Assembly (NCBI RefSeq): GCF_034356035.1
Contig: NZ_CP136423.1
Coordinates: 2,418,001 to 2,482,000, forward strand
DNA from: Blautia hydrogenotrophica DSM 10507
GTDB taxonomy: Bacteria > Bacillota > Clostridia > Lachnospirales > Lachnospiraceae
Direction: 5' to 3'
DNA: 64,000 nt
Of this stretch, positions 42,614 through 51,372 are shown one piece after another. How positions within the stretch are numbered: the stretch's first letter is position 1; the number at the start of each line of letters is the position of its first letter. The position numbers and the translations under genes are program-made. The notes under the pieces were generated by a model. That model had not been told where the DNA came from and ran no database searches. It saw only the letters and a list, made by a program, of their open reading frames with translations.

Positions 42614-43885
42614 TTATGCAACCACACTATTCTTTTTCTCGTGAAGTTTCTTTTTATACCGCAGACAGTATAAACTTCCGAGAATCCCAAGTGCAAAGAC
42701 TACCATCTGGAGAATAAACAGATATTTATATCCGTTATTTCCATAATTATCAATCAGGAAGCCAACCAGAGGGAATAAGAAAATATCAGGTGAGAAGCCC
42801 AGTGCCGCTGCCACACCGATGGTAGATGCGGAACGTTCTCTTGGAACTTCCAATTCACTGACCAAAGCATAATAGCTTCCTTTTCCCATATATACGATTG
42901 TTCCCACGACCAAAGTGATAAAGATGAATACCCCTGCCGTCAGATAGTTTACAAAACCAACCAAAGCTAACAAAGATACAATACCAATGATATAGACAAC
43001 GATCAGCACTTTTGAAACCGAGTGCAGTCTGTCTGAAAGCCATCCTCCGATCGGAGCTCCCACAAGACGTAGACCATAAGTACGAACCAATGATATAAAA
43101 CCAGATACTGCTACCGTCCCACCCATAACTGCGGTAAAGTAAGGAGTAAAGTAGGACATCGATACCGCACAGGTATATACAGAAAAGATTCCAAATCCAA
43201 TCAACCAGGTAGCAGGATTCTTGATAATCTCCAAGAAGTCTTTTCCTGTCATTTTTTCTTTCTTCTCTTCTTTGACTTCTGCTGCAACTTTCGCTTCGTT
43301 CTTTGCAATATCTTTCATCACAAAATAGGTAGGTATTGCTAGCACCAGAGCAATGGCTCCAATTACGTACACAACAACTTGGAATCCCCAGGCACTGGAA
43401 CCCAGTTTTGCGAAAATAGCCAGGAGAATCGCGTTTACGATCGTACTGGTGATTCCCACAAAGGACTCATTCATACCAAAGATTTTTCCCTGGTCAGCAT
43501 CACTTGCCAACATACGTACAATTTTAATATGACACGGATAATTCATTACCAACACATCCACTGCCATCAACAGCCAGATTCCAACAGCCGTTACATATGT
43601 AATGTGTGACGCAAAAATAATAGAAAGCACACCGTTTAAGACAATAGACGCTACAAAAATTTTCTTGTAATCAAACCGGTCTGCCAGCCAGCCGCCCACT
43701 GGTGCACCAAAGATGTTCCCCAAGCCAAAAATCGTCATCAACAGTCCCAACTGCGTATTGGAACATCCCAACTGTTCCAGTAACGGATCATATAAGATGT
43801 ACTGGATAAACGGCAGTGCGTACACAATCGTCCAACACGTTCCCAGTATAAACAGTTGAACAAAAGTCTTTACAGATAATTTCAT
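42614..43885 (-). CDS. Major facilitator superfamily transporter
   Basis: A 423-residue protein with twelve predicted membrane segments. The loop 2-3 motif is GGWLADRFDYKKI (near 70) and its repeat GGWLSDRLHSVSKV (near 270). The closest general type is the anion:cation/sugar phosphate-like permeases. The ATG at 43885 has TAAGGAGG directly upstream; the longer frame to 43990 runs through the operator and promoter region and is not real. It is the first gene of the MFS-M20-YfcC operon. Confidence 0.88.
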   Translation of the reverse strand: MKLSVKTFVQLFILGTCWTIVYALPFIQYILYDPLLEQLGCSNTQLGLLMTIFGLGNIFGAPVGGWLADRFDYKKIFVASIVLNGVLSIIFASHITYVTAVGIWLLMAVDVLVMNYPCHIKIVRMLASDADQGKIFGMNESFVGITSTIVNAILLAIFAKLGSSAWGFQVVVYVIGAIALVLAIPTYFVMKDIAKNEAKVAAEVKEEKKEKMTGKDFLEIIKNPATWLIGFGIFSVYTCAVSMSYFTPYFTAVMGGTVAVSGFISLVRTYGLRLVGAPIGGWLSDRLHSVSKVLIVVYIIGIVSLLALVGFVNYLTAGVFIFITLVVGTIVYMGKGSYYALVSELEVPRERSASTIGVAAALGFSPDIFLFPLVGFLIDNYGNNGYKYLFILQMVVFALGILGSLYCLRYKKKLHEKKNSVVA

Positions 43886-43949
43886 TTTTTCCTCCTTAGA
43901 TACATAAGCTCGCTGATTGCCAACTTCCCTCGCTTTTGTTCTGATATGC

Positions 43950-44045
43950 GCAACATCGTTCCAAAATTGATGGTAAACTTTACGTTCCACTTACTGGAAC
44001 GTCGTTCTGTATTTATATCATACCACCAACTTGTGAAAAGATCAA
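43950..44045 (-). promoter_or_regulatory. Promoter and double IclR-type operator of the MFS-M20-YfcC operon
   Basis: -35 TTGATC (44045-44040), 17-bp spacer, -10 TATGAT (44022-44017). The palindrome GGAACGTCGTTCT (43996-44008) lies at the predicted start of transcription and a second, GCAACATCGTTCC (43950-43962), 46 bases further downstream. This would give repression by blocking initiation or elongation. Confidence 0.65.
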
Positions 44046-44087
44046 TGTACAGTTTTTACTAAAAAGACTCTTAAATTTTCATAACAT

Positions 44088-44858
44088 TTAACGAAATTCT
44101 TTCGAAATTTCCCAAGCTGTCTTCACTACCATCTCAATCTTCTCATCAATATGTCCATCATTCATCCTAGATGTAGGCCCTGACACACTGATTGCAGCTA
44201 CAGCACTGCCATCTCTGCCAATGATCGGTGCTCCGATACAGGTGAGACCAATCTCTCTCTCTTCATCATCAAGAGCATAACCTTTGCGCTTCACATCCTC
44301 TAGGCTCTCCATGAGGCTCTCATAGCTATTGATCGTGCGCTCATTAAAACGCTCCATGGGCTTTGTCTTATAAATACTGAAATCTAGCCCTTTTGTGTAG
44401 GCCAAAAGACACTTTCCTACAGAAGAACAGTAGCAAGGTGTAGAACTACCCAGTGGTTGATTGACGAACAATAAATTTTTGTCTCCGAATTCTTTATGTA
44501 TGATAATGCTTTGATGGAAATCTCCTATGGAATTCTCCAAAATAGACACGTTGACAATCTCGTGACACTGTTCATACAGACGACGGGTATACGGCGCAAT
44601 CACATCCTGCAAATGCATCTTCTCCCTGATACTCAATCCAATTGCATAAATTCTCGTCCCAAACCAATAATTTTTCGTCGTGGGATTCTGACGTACAAAT
44701 CCCCTCTCCTCCATAGTTTTTAAAGTACGAAAAACTGTACTCTTATAAATCCCCAATTGCTCACTCAACTCAGATATTCCCATTTCTCGATTGTTTTCAT
44801 AGATTGTGAGCAAAATCTCCAACGCTCGATCAACGGAATTAATGATATCTGATTTCAT
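44088..44858 (-). CDS. IclR-family transcriptional regulator
   Basis: A 256-residue regulator. N-terminal winged helix-turn-helix (SVDRALEILLTIYENNREMG, ISELSEQLGIYKSTVFRTLK) and a C-terminal GAF-like IclR effector domain with CYCSSVGKCLLAY (near 124), DDEEREIGLTCIGAPI (near 185) and AAISVSGPTSRM. The ATG at 44858 follows AAAGGGGTG; the extension to 44948 reaches the -35 region and is discarded. It has its own promoter with the shared palindrome upstream, implying autoregulation and control of the two neighbouring catabolic operons. Confidence 0.92.
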   Translation of the reverse strand: MKSDIINSVDRALEILLTIYENNREMGISELSEQLGIYKSTVFRTLKTMEERGFVRQNPTTKNYWFGTRIYAIGLSIREKMHLQDVIAPYTRRLYEQCHEIVNVSILENSIGDFHQSIIIHKEFGDKNLLFVNQPLGSSTPCYCSSVGKCLLAYTKGLDFSIYKTKPMERFNERTINSYESLMESLEDVKRKGYALDDEEREIGLTCIGAPIIGRDGSAVAAISVSGPTSRMNDGHIDEKIEMVVKTAWEISKEFR

Positions 44859-44918
44859 AACTACACCCCTTTCCATAAATTTGCTATATTGACTCTTGTT
44901 TTCTGAAAATGATACTTT

Positions 44919-44969
44919 ATTATATCGGATATTTCTCTTCAATGTCAAGAATATTCAGAACACCGTTCT
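44919..44969 (-). promoter_or_regulatory. iclR promoter with upstream operator palindrome
   Basis: -35 TTGACA (44948-44943), 18-bp spacer, -10 TATAAT (44924-44919), both perfect. AGAACACCGTTCT at 44957-44969 sits eight bases upstream of the -35. Confidence 0.75.
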
Positions 44970-45058
44970 ATTTCTGTCTTTACCGTCCAATTTCATTTCC
45001 TTTATTTATGATATCACTGTTACGGTTTTCTGTCCAATGCAGATTTCTAGAAAAACTT

Positions 45059-45081
45059 TCCCACTTTGCTCGCCATCGCAG
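45059..45081 (-). repeat. Dispersed GCAAAGTGGGA repeat, family 3 (copy near purA)
   Basis: On the - strand CTGCGATGGCGAGCAAAGTG followed by GGA. Matches copies at 6716-6739 and 14941-14964. The flank AAACGCTCCG continues on the same side and is also found at about 2215-2225. Confidence 0.5.
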
Positions 45082-45099
45082 TGCAATCCCAACGGAGCG

Positions 45100-45160
45100 T
45101 TTATTTTCTAGGAAAGAACTTTTACACATTAGCGTGATAAGGGCTTTCCTGGAACATAAA
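45100..45160. repeat. Long hairpin repeat with conserved loop, family 2 (copy 2)
   Basis: Arms of 22 bp (45100-45121 and 45139-45160) pairing at about 18 positions, with a 17-nt loop containing CATTAGCGTGAT exactly as in the copy at 14831-14891. Stem changes are partly compensatory. Confidence 0.6.
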
Positions 45161-45193
45161 AAATCTGCCAGGTCGAAAAACCTGACAGATTTT
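45157..45193 (-). terminator. purA operon terminator
   Basis: AAAATCTGTCAGGT pairs with ACCTGGCAGATTTT (one mismatch), loop TTTTCG, followed by TTTT on the - strand. It also forms in the opposite direction. Confidence 0.85.
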
Positions 45194-45195
45194 CT

Positions 45196-45232
45196 GTTAC
45201 TGTCTACGAACCGCAAGTAAGTAAACAGTAAC
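45196..45232 (-). repeat. MITE-like family 1 half-element (copy E, 37-bp palindrome)
   Basis: On the - strand GTTACTGTTTACTTACTTGC and then a complementary arm ending GACAGTAAC. This is the left hairpin of the family 1 element alone, lying between the purA stop and its terminator. Confidence 0.6.
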
Positions 45233-45252
45233 GATTTTCTCTCTCGTATATT

Positions 45253-46533
45253 TTATTTCCGGTAAATGATATCTTGGCGTCCCGGTCCGTTGGAGATCAT
45301 CGTGATTGGGAATCCGATCTTTTCCTCTACAAATTCCACATATTTTTTGCAGTTTTCCGGCAAATCTTCGTATTTCTTAATTCCTCGGATATCACACTTC
45401 CAACCAGGCAGAACCTCCAGGACAGGTTTTGCTTTTTCCAGCTCACAGGTCGTGGGGAACTCCGTCGTCACAGTCCCGTCTATCTCATAGCCCACGCACA
45501 CAGGAATTTCATCCAAATATCCCAGCACATCCAGAACCGTAAAAGCCACATCCGTAGTACCCTGGATACGGCAGCCGTACTTAGAAGCCACACAGTCAAA
45601 CCATCCCATCCTCCGGGGACGTCCCGTGGTGGCGCCGTATTCTCCGCCGTCACCGCCGCGTCTTCTCAGCTCATCAGCTTCCTCTCCGAAAATCTCTGAC
45701 ACAAACGCACCTGCACCGACTGCACTGGAATAAGCTTTGCAGACTGTGATTACCTGTTTGATCTCATAGGGCGGAATACCCGCACCAATTGCCCCATAAG
45801 CAGCCAGAGTTGAGGAGGAGGTCACCATCGGATAAATTCCGTGGTCTGGGTCCTTCAAGGAACCCAGTTGTCCTTCCAGCAAAACCTCTTTTCCTTCTCT
45901 TAGAGCATTCCACAAAAACAAAGAGACATCACACACATAGGGTTCTACCATCTCCTTATAACTCATCAGCTCCTCATAGATTTTTTCCGGCTCTAGCAAT
46001 GGTTTGTGATAGAGATACTCCAGCAGCACGTTCTTTGTCTCACAGACACGTTCTACTTTATCCCGCAGATCGTCCTCATCCGCAAACAGTTCACTCACCT
46101 GAAAGCCGATTTTCGCGTATTTATCTGAATAAAACGGAGCAATTCCGGATTTCGTCGATCCAAAGGATTTCCCTCCCAGTCTCTCCTCCTCATACTGATC
46201 GAACAGTACATGGTAGGACATCACCATCTGGGCCCGATCCGATATCTTAATCTTAGGCATAGGCACATTTCTGTCCACAATACTCTTTACTTCGTTGAAA
46301 AAGACAGGAATGTTCAGGGCAACACCGTTACCGATCACGCTGGTGGTATGATCATAGAACACACCAGACGGCAGGGTGTGAAGAGCAAATTTTCCATAGT
46401 CGTTCACTATCGTATGGCCTGCATTCGCGCCACCTTGGAATCTCACGATAATGTCGGCTTTCTCTGCCAACATATCCGTGATCTTTCCCTTTCCTTCATC
46501 TCCCCAGTTTGCTCCAACTACTGCTTTTACCAT
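45253..46533 (-). CDS. purA: Adenylosuccinate synthetase
   Basis: A 426-residue enzyme joining aspartate to IMP with GTP, the first step to AMP. The GTP-binding start is GANWGDEGKGKITDML (residues 7-22), then GGANAGHTIV (35-44), STKSGIAPFYSDK near 128, and TTGRPRRMGWFD near 300. GAGGAGG precedes the ATG. It is the last gene of purC-purB-purA; purB ends 59 bases upstream. Confidence 0.97.
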   Translation of the reverse strand: MVKAVVGANWGDEGKGKITDMLAEKADIIVRFQGGANAGHTIVNDYGKFALHTLPSGVFYDHTTSVIGNGVALNIPVFFNEVKSIVDRNVPMPKIKISDRAQMVMSYHVLFDQYEEERLGGKSFGSTKSGIAPFYSDKYAKIGFQVSELFADEDDLRDKVERVCETKNVLLEYLYHKPLLEPEKIYEELMSYKEMVEPYVCDVSLFLWNALREGKEVLLEGQLGSLKDPDHGIYPMVTSSSTLAAYGAIGAGIPPYEIKQVITVCKAYSSAVGAGAFVSEIFGEEADELRRRGGDGGEYGATTGRPRRMGWFDCVASKYGCRIQGTTDVAFTVLDVLGYLDEIPVCVGYEIDGTVTTEFPTTCELEKAKPVLEVLPGWKCDIRGIKKYEDLPENCKKYVEFVEEKIGFPITMISNGPGRQDIIYRK

Positions 46534-46592
46534 ATTGTTAGTTCCTCCTCGTGATAGGTTCTCATTGATCGTCTGACCAGCCTCTTTGCCCC

Positions 46593-48026
46593 TCAGACAT
46601 TGATCTGCGCCGTAACTCCCAAAAGATCTTTATGTTCCTCGATCACAGGTCTGACCACCTGTTCTAAGAAAGTTTCTACCTGTTCCTTCGCGCGTCCTGT
46701 ATATCTGGAAGGTTCCATAGCTGCTTTTAGATCTTCCAGACTCAGATTAAACGCAGGGTCAGCCGCGATCAGCTCTAGCAGATCATTATCCTTTCCTTCC
46801 GCCTTCACATGCTTTCCTGCTTCCATGGACAGCTCACGGATTCTCTCATGGAGCTCCTGGCGGTCACCGCCAGCTTTCACCGCATCCATCATAATATTCT
46901 CCGTAGCCATAAATGGCAGTTCCGACATCAGCCGTTTTTCAATCACCTTCGGATATACCACGAGTCCGTCCACCACGTTCAGACACAGATCTAAAATACC
47001 GTCGACGGCCAAAAAGCCCTCCGGAATACTCAGACGTTTGTTCGCGGAATCATCCAAGGTCCTCTCGAACCACTGGGTAGCTGAGGTGATTGCTGGATTC
47101 AGTGCGTCAACCATCACATACCTGGACAGAGAGGCGATTCTCTCACTTCTCATTGGATTTCTCTTGTAGGCCATCGCCGAGGAACCGATTTGATTTTTTT
47201 CAAACGGCTCTTCCACTTCCTTCAAATGCTGTAGCAGACGGATATCATTGGACATCTTGTGGGCGCTGGCCGCAATTCCTGCCAGCACATTCAGCACACG
47301 AGTGTCAACTTTTCGAGAATAAGTCTGTCCAGACACCGGATAGCAGCTGGAAAATCCCATCTTTTTTGCGATCATAGGGTCAATCTTGTCGATAGTTTTC
47401 TGGTCTCCGTCAAACAATTCCAGAAAACTTGCCTGAGTGCCGGTTGTCCCTTTAGAGCCCAGCAATTTCAACGTGCCGAGCACATATTCCAGATCTTCCA
47501 AATCCATCAAAAATTCCTGGGCCCACAGTGTGGCACGTTTGCCCACCGTCGTCGGCTGTGCCGGTTGGAAATGTGTAAACGCCAGTGTCGGCTGTGCTTT
47601 ATACTCCTCCGCAAACTTTCCAAGCTCTGCGATCACATTGACCAGTTTCTTGCGCACCAGTTTCAATGCCTCAGCCATCACAATGATATCTGTGTTGTCA
47701 CCCACATAGCAAGAGGTCGCTCCCAGATGGATAATTCCCTTGGCTTTTGGGCACTGTACGCCATAAGCATACACATGGGACATCACATCATGACGCACCT
47801 GACGCTCCCGCTCCTTTGCGACCTCGTAATTGATATCCTCCGCATGCTCTTTTAACTCATCAATCTGCTCCTGCGTAATGTTCAGCCCCAACTCCTTTTC
47901 CGTCTCCGCCAGAGCTATCCAAAGTTTTCTCCAAGTCTTAAATTTCATATCCGGCGAAAAGATATACTGCATCTCTTTACTGGCATAGCGCTCTGACAGC
48001 GGGCTTACATATCTATCTGTGCTCAT
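46593..48026 (-). CDS. purB: Adenylosuccinate lyase
   Basis: A 477-residue fumarase-superfamily enzyme acting twice in purine synthesis (SAICAR to AICAR, and adenylosuccinate to AMP). The signature loop is GSSAMAYKRNPMRSERIASL (near 290); SERYASKEM lies at the start and GATSCYVGDNTD near 105. AAAGGAG precedes the ATG. purC ends 30 bases upstream. Confidence 0.96.
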   Translation of the reverse strand: MSTDRYVSPLSERYASKEMQYIFSPDMKFKTWRKLWIALAETEKELGLNITQEQIDELKEHAEDINYEVAKERERQVRHDVMSHVYAYGVQCPKAKGIIHLGATSCYVGDNTDIIVMAEALKLVRKKLVNVIAELGKFAEEYKAQPTLAFTHFQPAQPTTVGKRATLWAQEFLMDLEDLEYVLGTLKLLGSKGTTGTQASFLELFDGDQKTIDKIDPMIAKKMGFSSCYPVSGQTYSRKVDTRVLNVLAGIAASAHKMSNDIRLLQHLKEVEEPFEKNQIGSSAMAYKRNPMRSERIASLSRYVMVDALNPAITSATQWFERTLDDSANKRLSIPEGFLAVDGILDLCLNVVDGLVVYPKVIEKRLMSELPFMATENIMMDAVKAGGDRQELHERIRELSMEAGKHVKAEGKDNDLLELIAADPAFNLSLEDLKAAMEPSRYTGRAKEQVETFLEQVVRPVIEEHKDLLGVTAQINV

Positions 48027-48056
48027 CCGACTTCTCCTTTTGATATTTTTATGAGT

Positions 48057-48764
48057 TTAGGCCAAACCTAAGCGTTTAAACACTTCTTGGTATGCCTCTT
48101 CTACATTTCCTAAGTCCCTGCGGAAACGGTCTTTGTCCAGCTTCTCGTTGGTATCTTTATCCCATAGTCTACAGGTGTCCGGTGATACCTCATCGGCAAG
48201 CAGAATTTCTCCGTGAAAGCGTCCGAATTCAATCTTAAAGTCAATCAGCTTCAAGTTTGCCTGTAAGAAATATTCCTTCATAATCTCATTCACCTTCAGA
48301 GTGTATTCCCTGATCTTCGCCAGCTCATCTTTGGTCGCCAGTCCCAGTGCTAACGCGTAGTCATCGTTGATAAACGGATCACCCAGATCGTCATTTTTAT
48401 AACTAAATTCCAAAATTGGACATAATAATTCTCTTCCTTCTTCCACGCCCATGCGCTTTGAGAAGCTTCCCGCTGCCACATTCCGGATAATTACCTCCAA
48501 AGGCACAATATCTACTTTTTTAACAGCTGTCTCTCTGTCATTTAACTCTTCTATCAGATGAGTAGGAACGCCAGCCTTCTCAAACAGTTTAAAAACATGG
48601 TTTGTCATACGGTTATTGATCGCGCCTTTTCCGACAATCGTTCCCTTTTTCTCACCATTGAATGCAGTCGCATCATCTTTGTAAGATACAATTACTACGT
48701 CTGGATCGTCTGTTGCAAACACTTTCTTTGCTTTGCCTTCATAAAGCTGTTCTCTTTTTTCCAT
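48057..48764 (-). CDS. purC: Phosphoribosylaminoimidazole-succinocarboxamide synthase
   Basis: A 235-residue SAICAR synthetase. Motifs: YEGKAKKVF (residues 8-16), a Lys/Asp-rich ATP loop [21 protein letters not shown] and [15 protein letters not shown] near 190-205. The ATG at 48764 follows AGGTG and gives the usual family length; an upstream GTG at 48773 would add three residues. It heads purC-purB-purA; the other purine genes are elsewhere. The leader of about 54 nt is too short for a purine riboswitch. Confidence 0.95.
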   Translation of the reverse strand: MEKREQLYEGKAKKVFATDDPDVVIVSYKDDATAFNGEKKGTIVGKGAINNRMTNHVFKLFEKAGVPTHLIEELNDRETAVKKVDIVPLEVIIRNVAAGSFSKRMGVEEGRELLCPILEFSYKNDDLGDPFINDDYALALGLATKDELAKIREYTLKVNEIMKEYFLQANLKLIDFKIEFGRFHGEILLADEVSPDTCRLWDKDTNEKLDKDRFRRDLGNVEEAYQEVFKRLGLA

Positions 48765-48824
48765 ATTGTTCACCTGTTCCTTTCAATTTGGGATTCTTTC
48801 GTTTCAACTACACATAACAGAAAA

Positions 48825-48853
48825 ATTATATAACATGAGATATTGAAAAGCAA
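48825..48853 (-). promoter_or_regulatory. purCBA promoter
   Basis: TTGCTT (48853-48848), 17-bp spacer, TATAAT (48830-48825). Confidence 0.7.
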
Positions 48854-48891
48854 GACTTACCTCAAAATTCATTCTCGATTACCTTCTACGT

Positions 48892-48962
48892 GTATTGTTC
48901 ACTCATTTGCAGTTCGTGAGCAGTAACACGCTTCGCGGAATGATGGAGGTCTGAACGGTAAC
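48892..48962 (+). repeat. MITE-like intergenic element, family 1 (copy D, 71 bp)
   Basis: Left end GTATTGTTCA, right end TGAACGGTAAC (inverted). Internal ACACGCTTCGCGGAATGATGG aligns without large gaps to copy A, which has the same 71-bp length. It sits in the purC/ABC-transporter gap. Confidence 0.7.
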
Positions 48963-48974
48963 TCTGGTATTTCC

Positions 48975-49655
48975 CTAATGGAACTTTCCGAGAAATTCTC
49001 TCATTCGAGCGTTCTGTGACGAGAACACCTCTTCTGGACTGCCCTGAACTGCCACAACTCCCTGGTCCATGAACAAAATCCGGTCGGATATCGCCTTCGC
49101 AAAAGCCATCTCATGGGTCACAATCACCATCGTGATGTGCTCTGACGCCAGCTCCTGAATCACCTTTAAGATCTCTCCGGTCAGTTCCGGGTCTAAAGCC
49201 GAGGTCGGTTCATCAAAAAACAGAATGTCAGGGTTCATCGCCAAGGCCCTCGCGATAGAGACCCGCTGCTGCTGTCCTCCAGAGAGCTGAAACGGATAGG
49301 CATCCTCTCTGTCTGAGAGCCCCATTTGAGCCAGCAGCTTCCTTGCCTGCTCATAAACTTCATCCTTTTTTCTCTTTTGGACCTTTATCGGTGCATCTAC
49401 AATATTTTTCATCACAGAATAGTGGGGAAACAGATTGAAATTCTGAAATACCAAACCGACACTGCCATTCTTCTCAATTGTCCCCCCGTCCGCCTTCTCT
49501 AGACCGGTAGCAATCCGAAGTAGCGTGGATTTTCCAGAACCAGAAGGCCCGATAATTCCCAATACCTCCCCTTGGTCCACCGTCAGAGAGATTCCTTTTA
49601 GCACTTCCTGCCCGTCAAAATTCTTCGTAATATTTTTCATCTCAAATAAACTCAT
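48975..49655 (-). CDS. Polar amino-acid ABC transporter, ATP-binding protein
   Basis: A 226-residue GlnQ/HisP-type ATPase. Walker A GPSGSGKST (36-44), Q-loop FQNFNLFPHYSV, signature LSGGQQQR near 133, Walker B ILFFDEPTSALD near 153, and the H-loop THEMAFA. It energises import by the permease and binding protein encoded upstream. Its ribosome site AGGAGGAG overlaps the permease stop region (10-base gap), so the two are coupled. Confidence 0.95.
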   Translation of the reverse strand: MSLFEMKNITKNFDGQEVLKGISLTVDQGEVLGIIGPSGSGKSTLLRIATGLEKADGGTIEKNGSVGLVFQNFNLFPHYSVMKNIVDAPIKVQKRKKDEVYEQARKLLAQMGLSDREDAYPFQLSGGQQQRVSIARALAMNPDILFFDEPTSALDPELTGEILKVIQELASEHITMVIVTHEMAFAKAISDRILFMDQGVVAVQGSPEEVFSSQNARMREFLGKFH

Positions 49656-49665
49656 CGCGCTCCTC

Positions 49666-50316
49666 CTAACGGTAATAACTCAGTCTCTTCTCAATCTTGT
49701 CCATTACCACAGCCACCAGCAGATTAAATACATAATAAAAGACCGCCGCAATCACAAAAGGCATCATGGTCGTCTGAGAACTGGCAATCTGTTTCGCGAT
49801 TGTAAACATCTCCGCCACAGCCAGAACAAAGGCCAAAGAAGTGTCTTTCACCAAAGTGATGACCTCATTGGTCACTGCTGGGAGGATTCTCTTTATCACC
49901 TGAGGTAGAATGATATGTACAAAAGTCTGCGATTTTTTATATCCCAAAATCTGAGCTGCCTCATATTGCCCCACCGGCATGGATTCAATACCGCCTCTGT
50001 AAATCTCCGCGAAATAAGCGGCATAATTCAGGGAAAATCCAATCAACACCGCAATCATGCTGTATCCCTGAGTGATACTGATGCCAAAGAAGAAATAAGG
50101 CCCGAAATAAACCACCATCAGCTGCAGCATCAGCGGAGTTCCCCTCATAACAGATATATACGCCGACGTCAACCATCTAAGAGGACGAAATCCGGACATT
50201 CTACCAAAGCAGACAAGTAATCCCAACGGTAGCGAAAATAAAAGTGTGAGAAAAAATATCTCTGTGGAAATCACCATTCCACTGGCCAACTGTTGAATCA
50301 TCGTCTCTATTGTCAT
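49666..50316 (-). CDS. Polar amino-acid ABC transporter, permease
   Basis: A 216-residue inner-membrane permease of the HisM/GlnP type with about five membrane helices. The EAA loop is GQYEAAQILGYKKSQTFVHI near residue 120, contacting the ATPase. The start ATG 50316 (MTIETMIQQL) follows GGAGGA; the longer frame to 50385 crosses the intergenic hairpin and is rejected. One permease gene only, so it presumably forms a homodimer. Confidence 0.93.
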   Translation of the reverse strand: MTIETMIQQLASGMVISTEIFFLTLLFSLPLGLLVCFGRMSGFRPLRWLTSAYISVMRGTPLMLQLMVVYFGPYFFFGISITQGYSMIAVLIGFSLNYAAYFAEIYRGGIESMPVGQYEAAQILGYKKSQTFVHIILPQVIKRILPAVTNEVITLVKDTSLAFVLAVAEMFTIAKQIASSQTTMMPFVIAAVFYYVFNLLVAVVMDKIEKRLSYYR

Positions 50317-50351
50317 AATCTCCTCCATTCTGCAGCCGTCTAAACGACAGC

Positions 50352-50408
50352 GCAAAAGAGGCCACCTGAAAACTCTGCCATACATGGCTGCGGTTTCCAG
50401 ACAGCCTC
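50352..50408 (-). terminator. Hairpin between binding-protein and permease genes (attenuator or mRNA stabiliser)
   Basis: On the - strand GAGGC and CTGGAAAC pair with GTTTTCAG and GCCTC across a 3x3 internal loop, with an inner GCCAT/ATGGC helix, followed by TTTTGCG. It begins five bases after the binding-protein stop. Such hairpins usually keep binding-protein mRNA more abundant than permease mRNA. Confidence 0.65.
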
Positions 50409-50412
50409 CTTA

Positions 50413-51261
50413 TTATTCTATGCAAATCATCTCTACATTCACACCGTACTCATCTGCCAGCTGTTCAACGGTCCCATCCTCATTCAGTTTTAAAACTTCC
50501 TCCCAGACTGCATCTTTGAGTGCGTCGTTACCTTTCTTAAAGCCAATTCCATATTGTTCACTTTGAATCGGCTCGTCCAGAATCACAAAGGCACCCTCTT
50601 CTCTCTGGGACAGCTGATAGTTGGCCACACCGATGTCAATCGCTACGGCATCTGCCGCCCCTGATTCCAAATTCATAAACGCAGTATTGTAATCTGGGTT
50701 CTCAGTCAGCGAACCAAAGCTCTCTGCAAGCGCTTTGTTGTCATCGTTGTTCAAAGCATCCAAAGCCGCCGACGCTGCCTGTACAACCACTGCCTTACCC
50801 GCCAGATCATCCAGACTTTCGATTCCTGCATCCGCTTTTGCTACAATCACCTGCTCATTGTTCAAATACGGTTCTGTCCAGGTATAATCGTCCTCGCGGC
50901 CATTGATTGTGAAACCATTCCAAATACAATCAATCGTTCCTGAATTCAACTCAGAATCTTTCGCATCCCAGTTTACCGGTTTAGCTTCAAATTTCCACCC
51001 CTTCGCCTCGCAAACGGCTCTTGCCAAGTCTAGATCAAACCCCACATACTCTCCGGTATCGTCCATATAGCCAAAAGGCGGATATTCTGCATCAAAACCC
51101 ACGGTGAATACTCCGTCCCCCAAAATATCATCTTTGCTTTCTCCGCCATCCGCGGTCTCCTCTGTCTTCGCGGAATCAGATTCGTTGCTTCCTTTACAAC
51201 CTGCAAACACTCCTACAGTCATCACCGCCGCCAACAGTACAATGATCGCTCTCCTCTTCAT
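50413..51261 (-). CDS. Polar amino-acid ABC transporter, substrate-binding lipoprotein
   Basis: A 282-residue family 3 solute-binding protein. Signal peptide with lipobox VFAGC (Cys22), acidic linker to about residue 50, then FTVGFDAEYPPFGYMDDTGE and YVGFDLDLARAVCEAKGW, the ligand-binding signature of amino-acid binding proteins, and TINGREDDYTWTEPY. Ligand (cystine, glutamine or other polar amino acid) not determinable. GGAGAAGGAGAG precedes the ATG. It is the first gene of the operon. Confidence 0.94.
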   Translation of the reverse strand: MKRRAIIVLLAAVMTVGVFAGCKGSNESDSAKTEETADGGESKDDILGDGVFTVGFDAEYPPFGYMDDTGEYVGFDLDLARAVCEAKGWKFEAKPVNWDAKDSELNSGTIDCIWNGFTINGREDDYTWTEPYLNNEQVIVAKADAGIESLDDLAGKAVVVQAASAALDALNNDDNKALAESFGSLTENPDYNTAFMNLESGAADAVAIDIGVANYQLSQREEGAFVILDEPIQSEQYGIGFKKGNDALKDAVWEEVLKLNEDGTVEQLADEYGVNVEMICIE

Positions 51262-51296
51262 ACTTTTTCTCTCCTTCTCCTTTTTTATGCAATCAT

Positions 51297-51357
51297 GGTA
51301 TCATGTTACCACACTAAAGTACAAGGCGATTCTACCATATTCTTCACTCACTGTCAA
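51297..51357 (-). promoter_or_regulatory. ABC transporter promoter with near-palindrome in the leader
   Basis: TTGACA (51357-51352), 17-bp spacer, TAGAAT (51334-51329). In the leader, GGTATCATGTTACC (51297-51310) is a near-perfect palindrome and a candidate repressor site. Confidence 0.7.
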
Positions 51358-51372
51358 CGACAAAAGCACATC

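Noticed and set aside
43886..43990. N-terminal extension of the MFS gene to 43990
   Set aside because: It would translate through an operator and has no ribosome site; AAGGAGG sits directly before ATG 43885.
48764..48853. Purine riboswitch upstream of purC
   Set aside because: The predicted leader is only about 54 nt and lacks the conserved junction sequences; too short for the aptamer.
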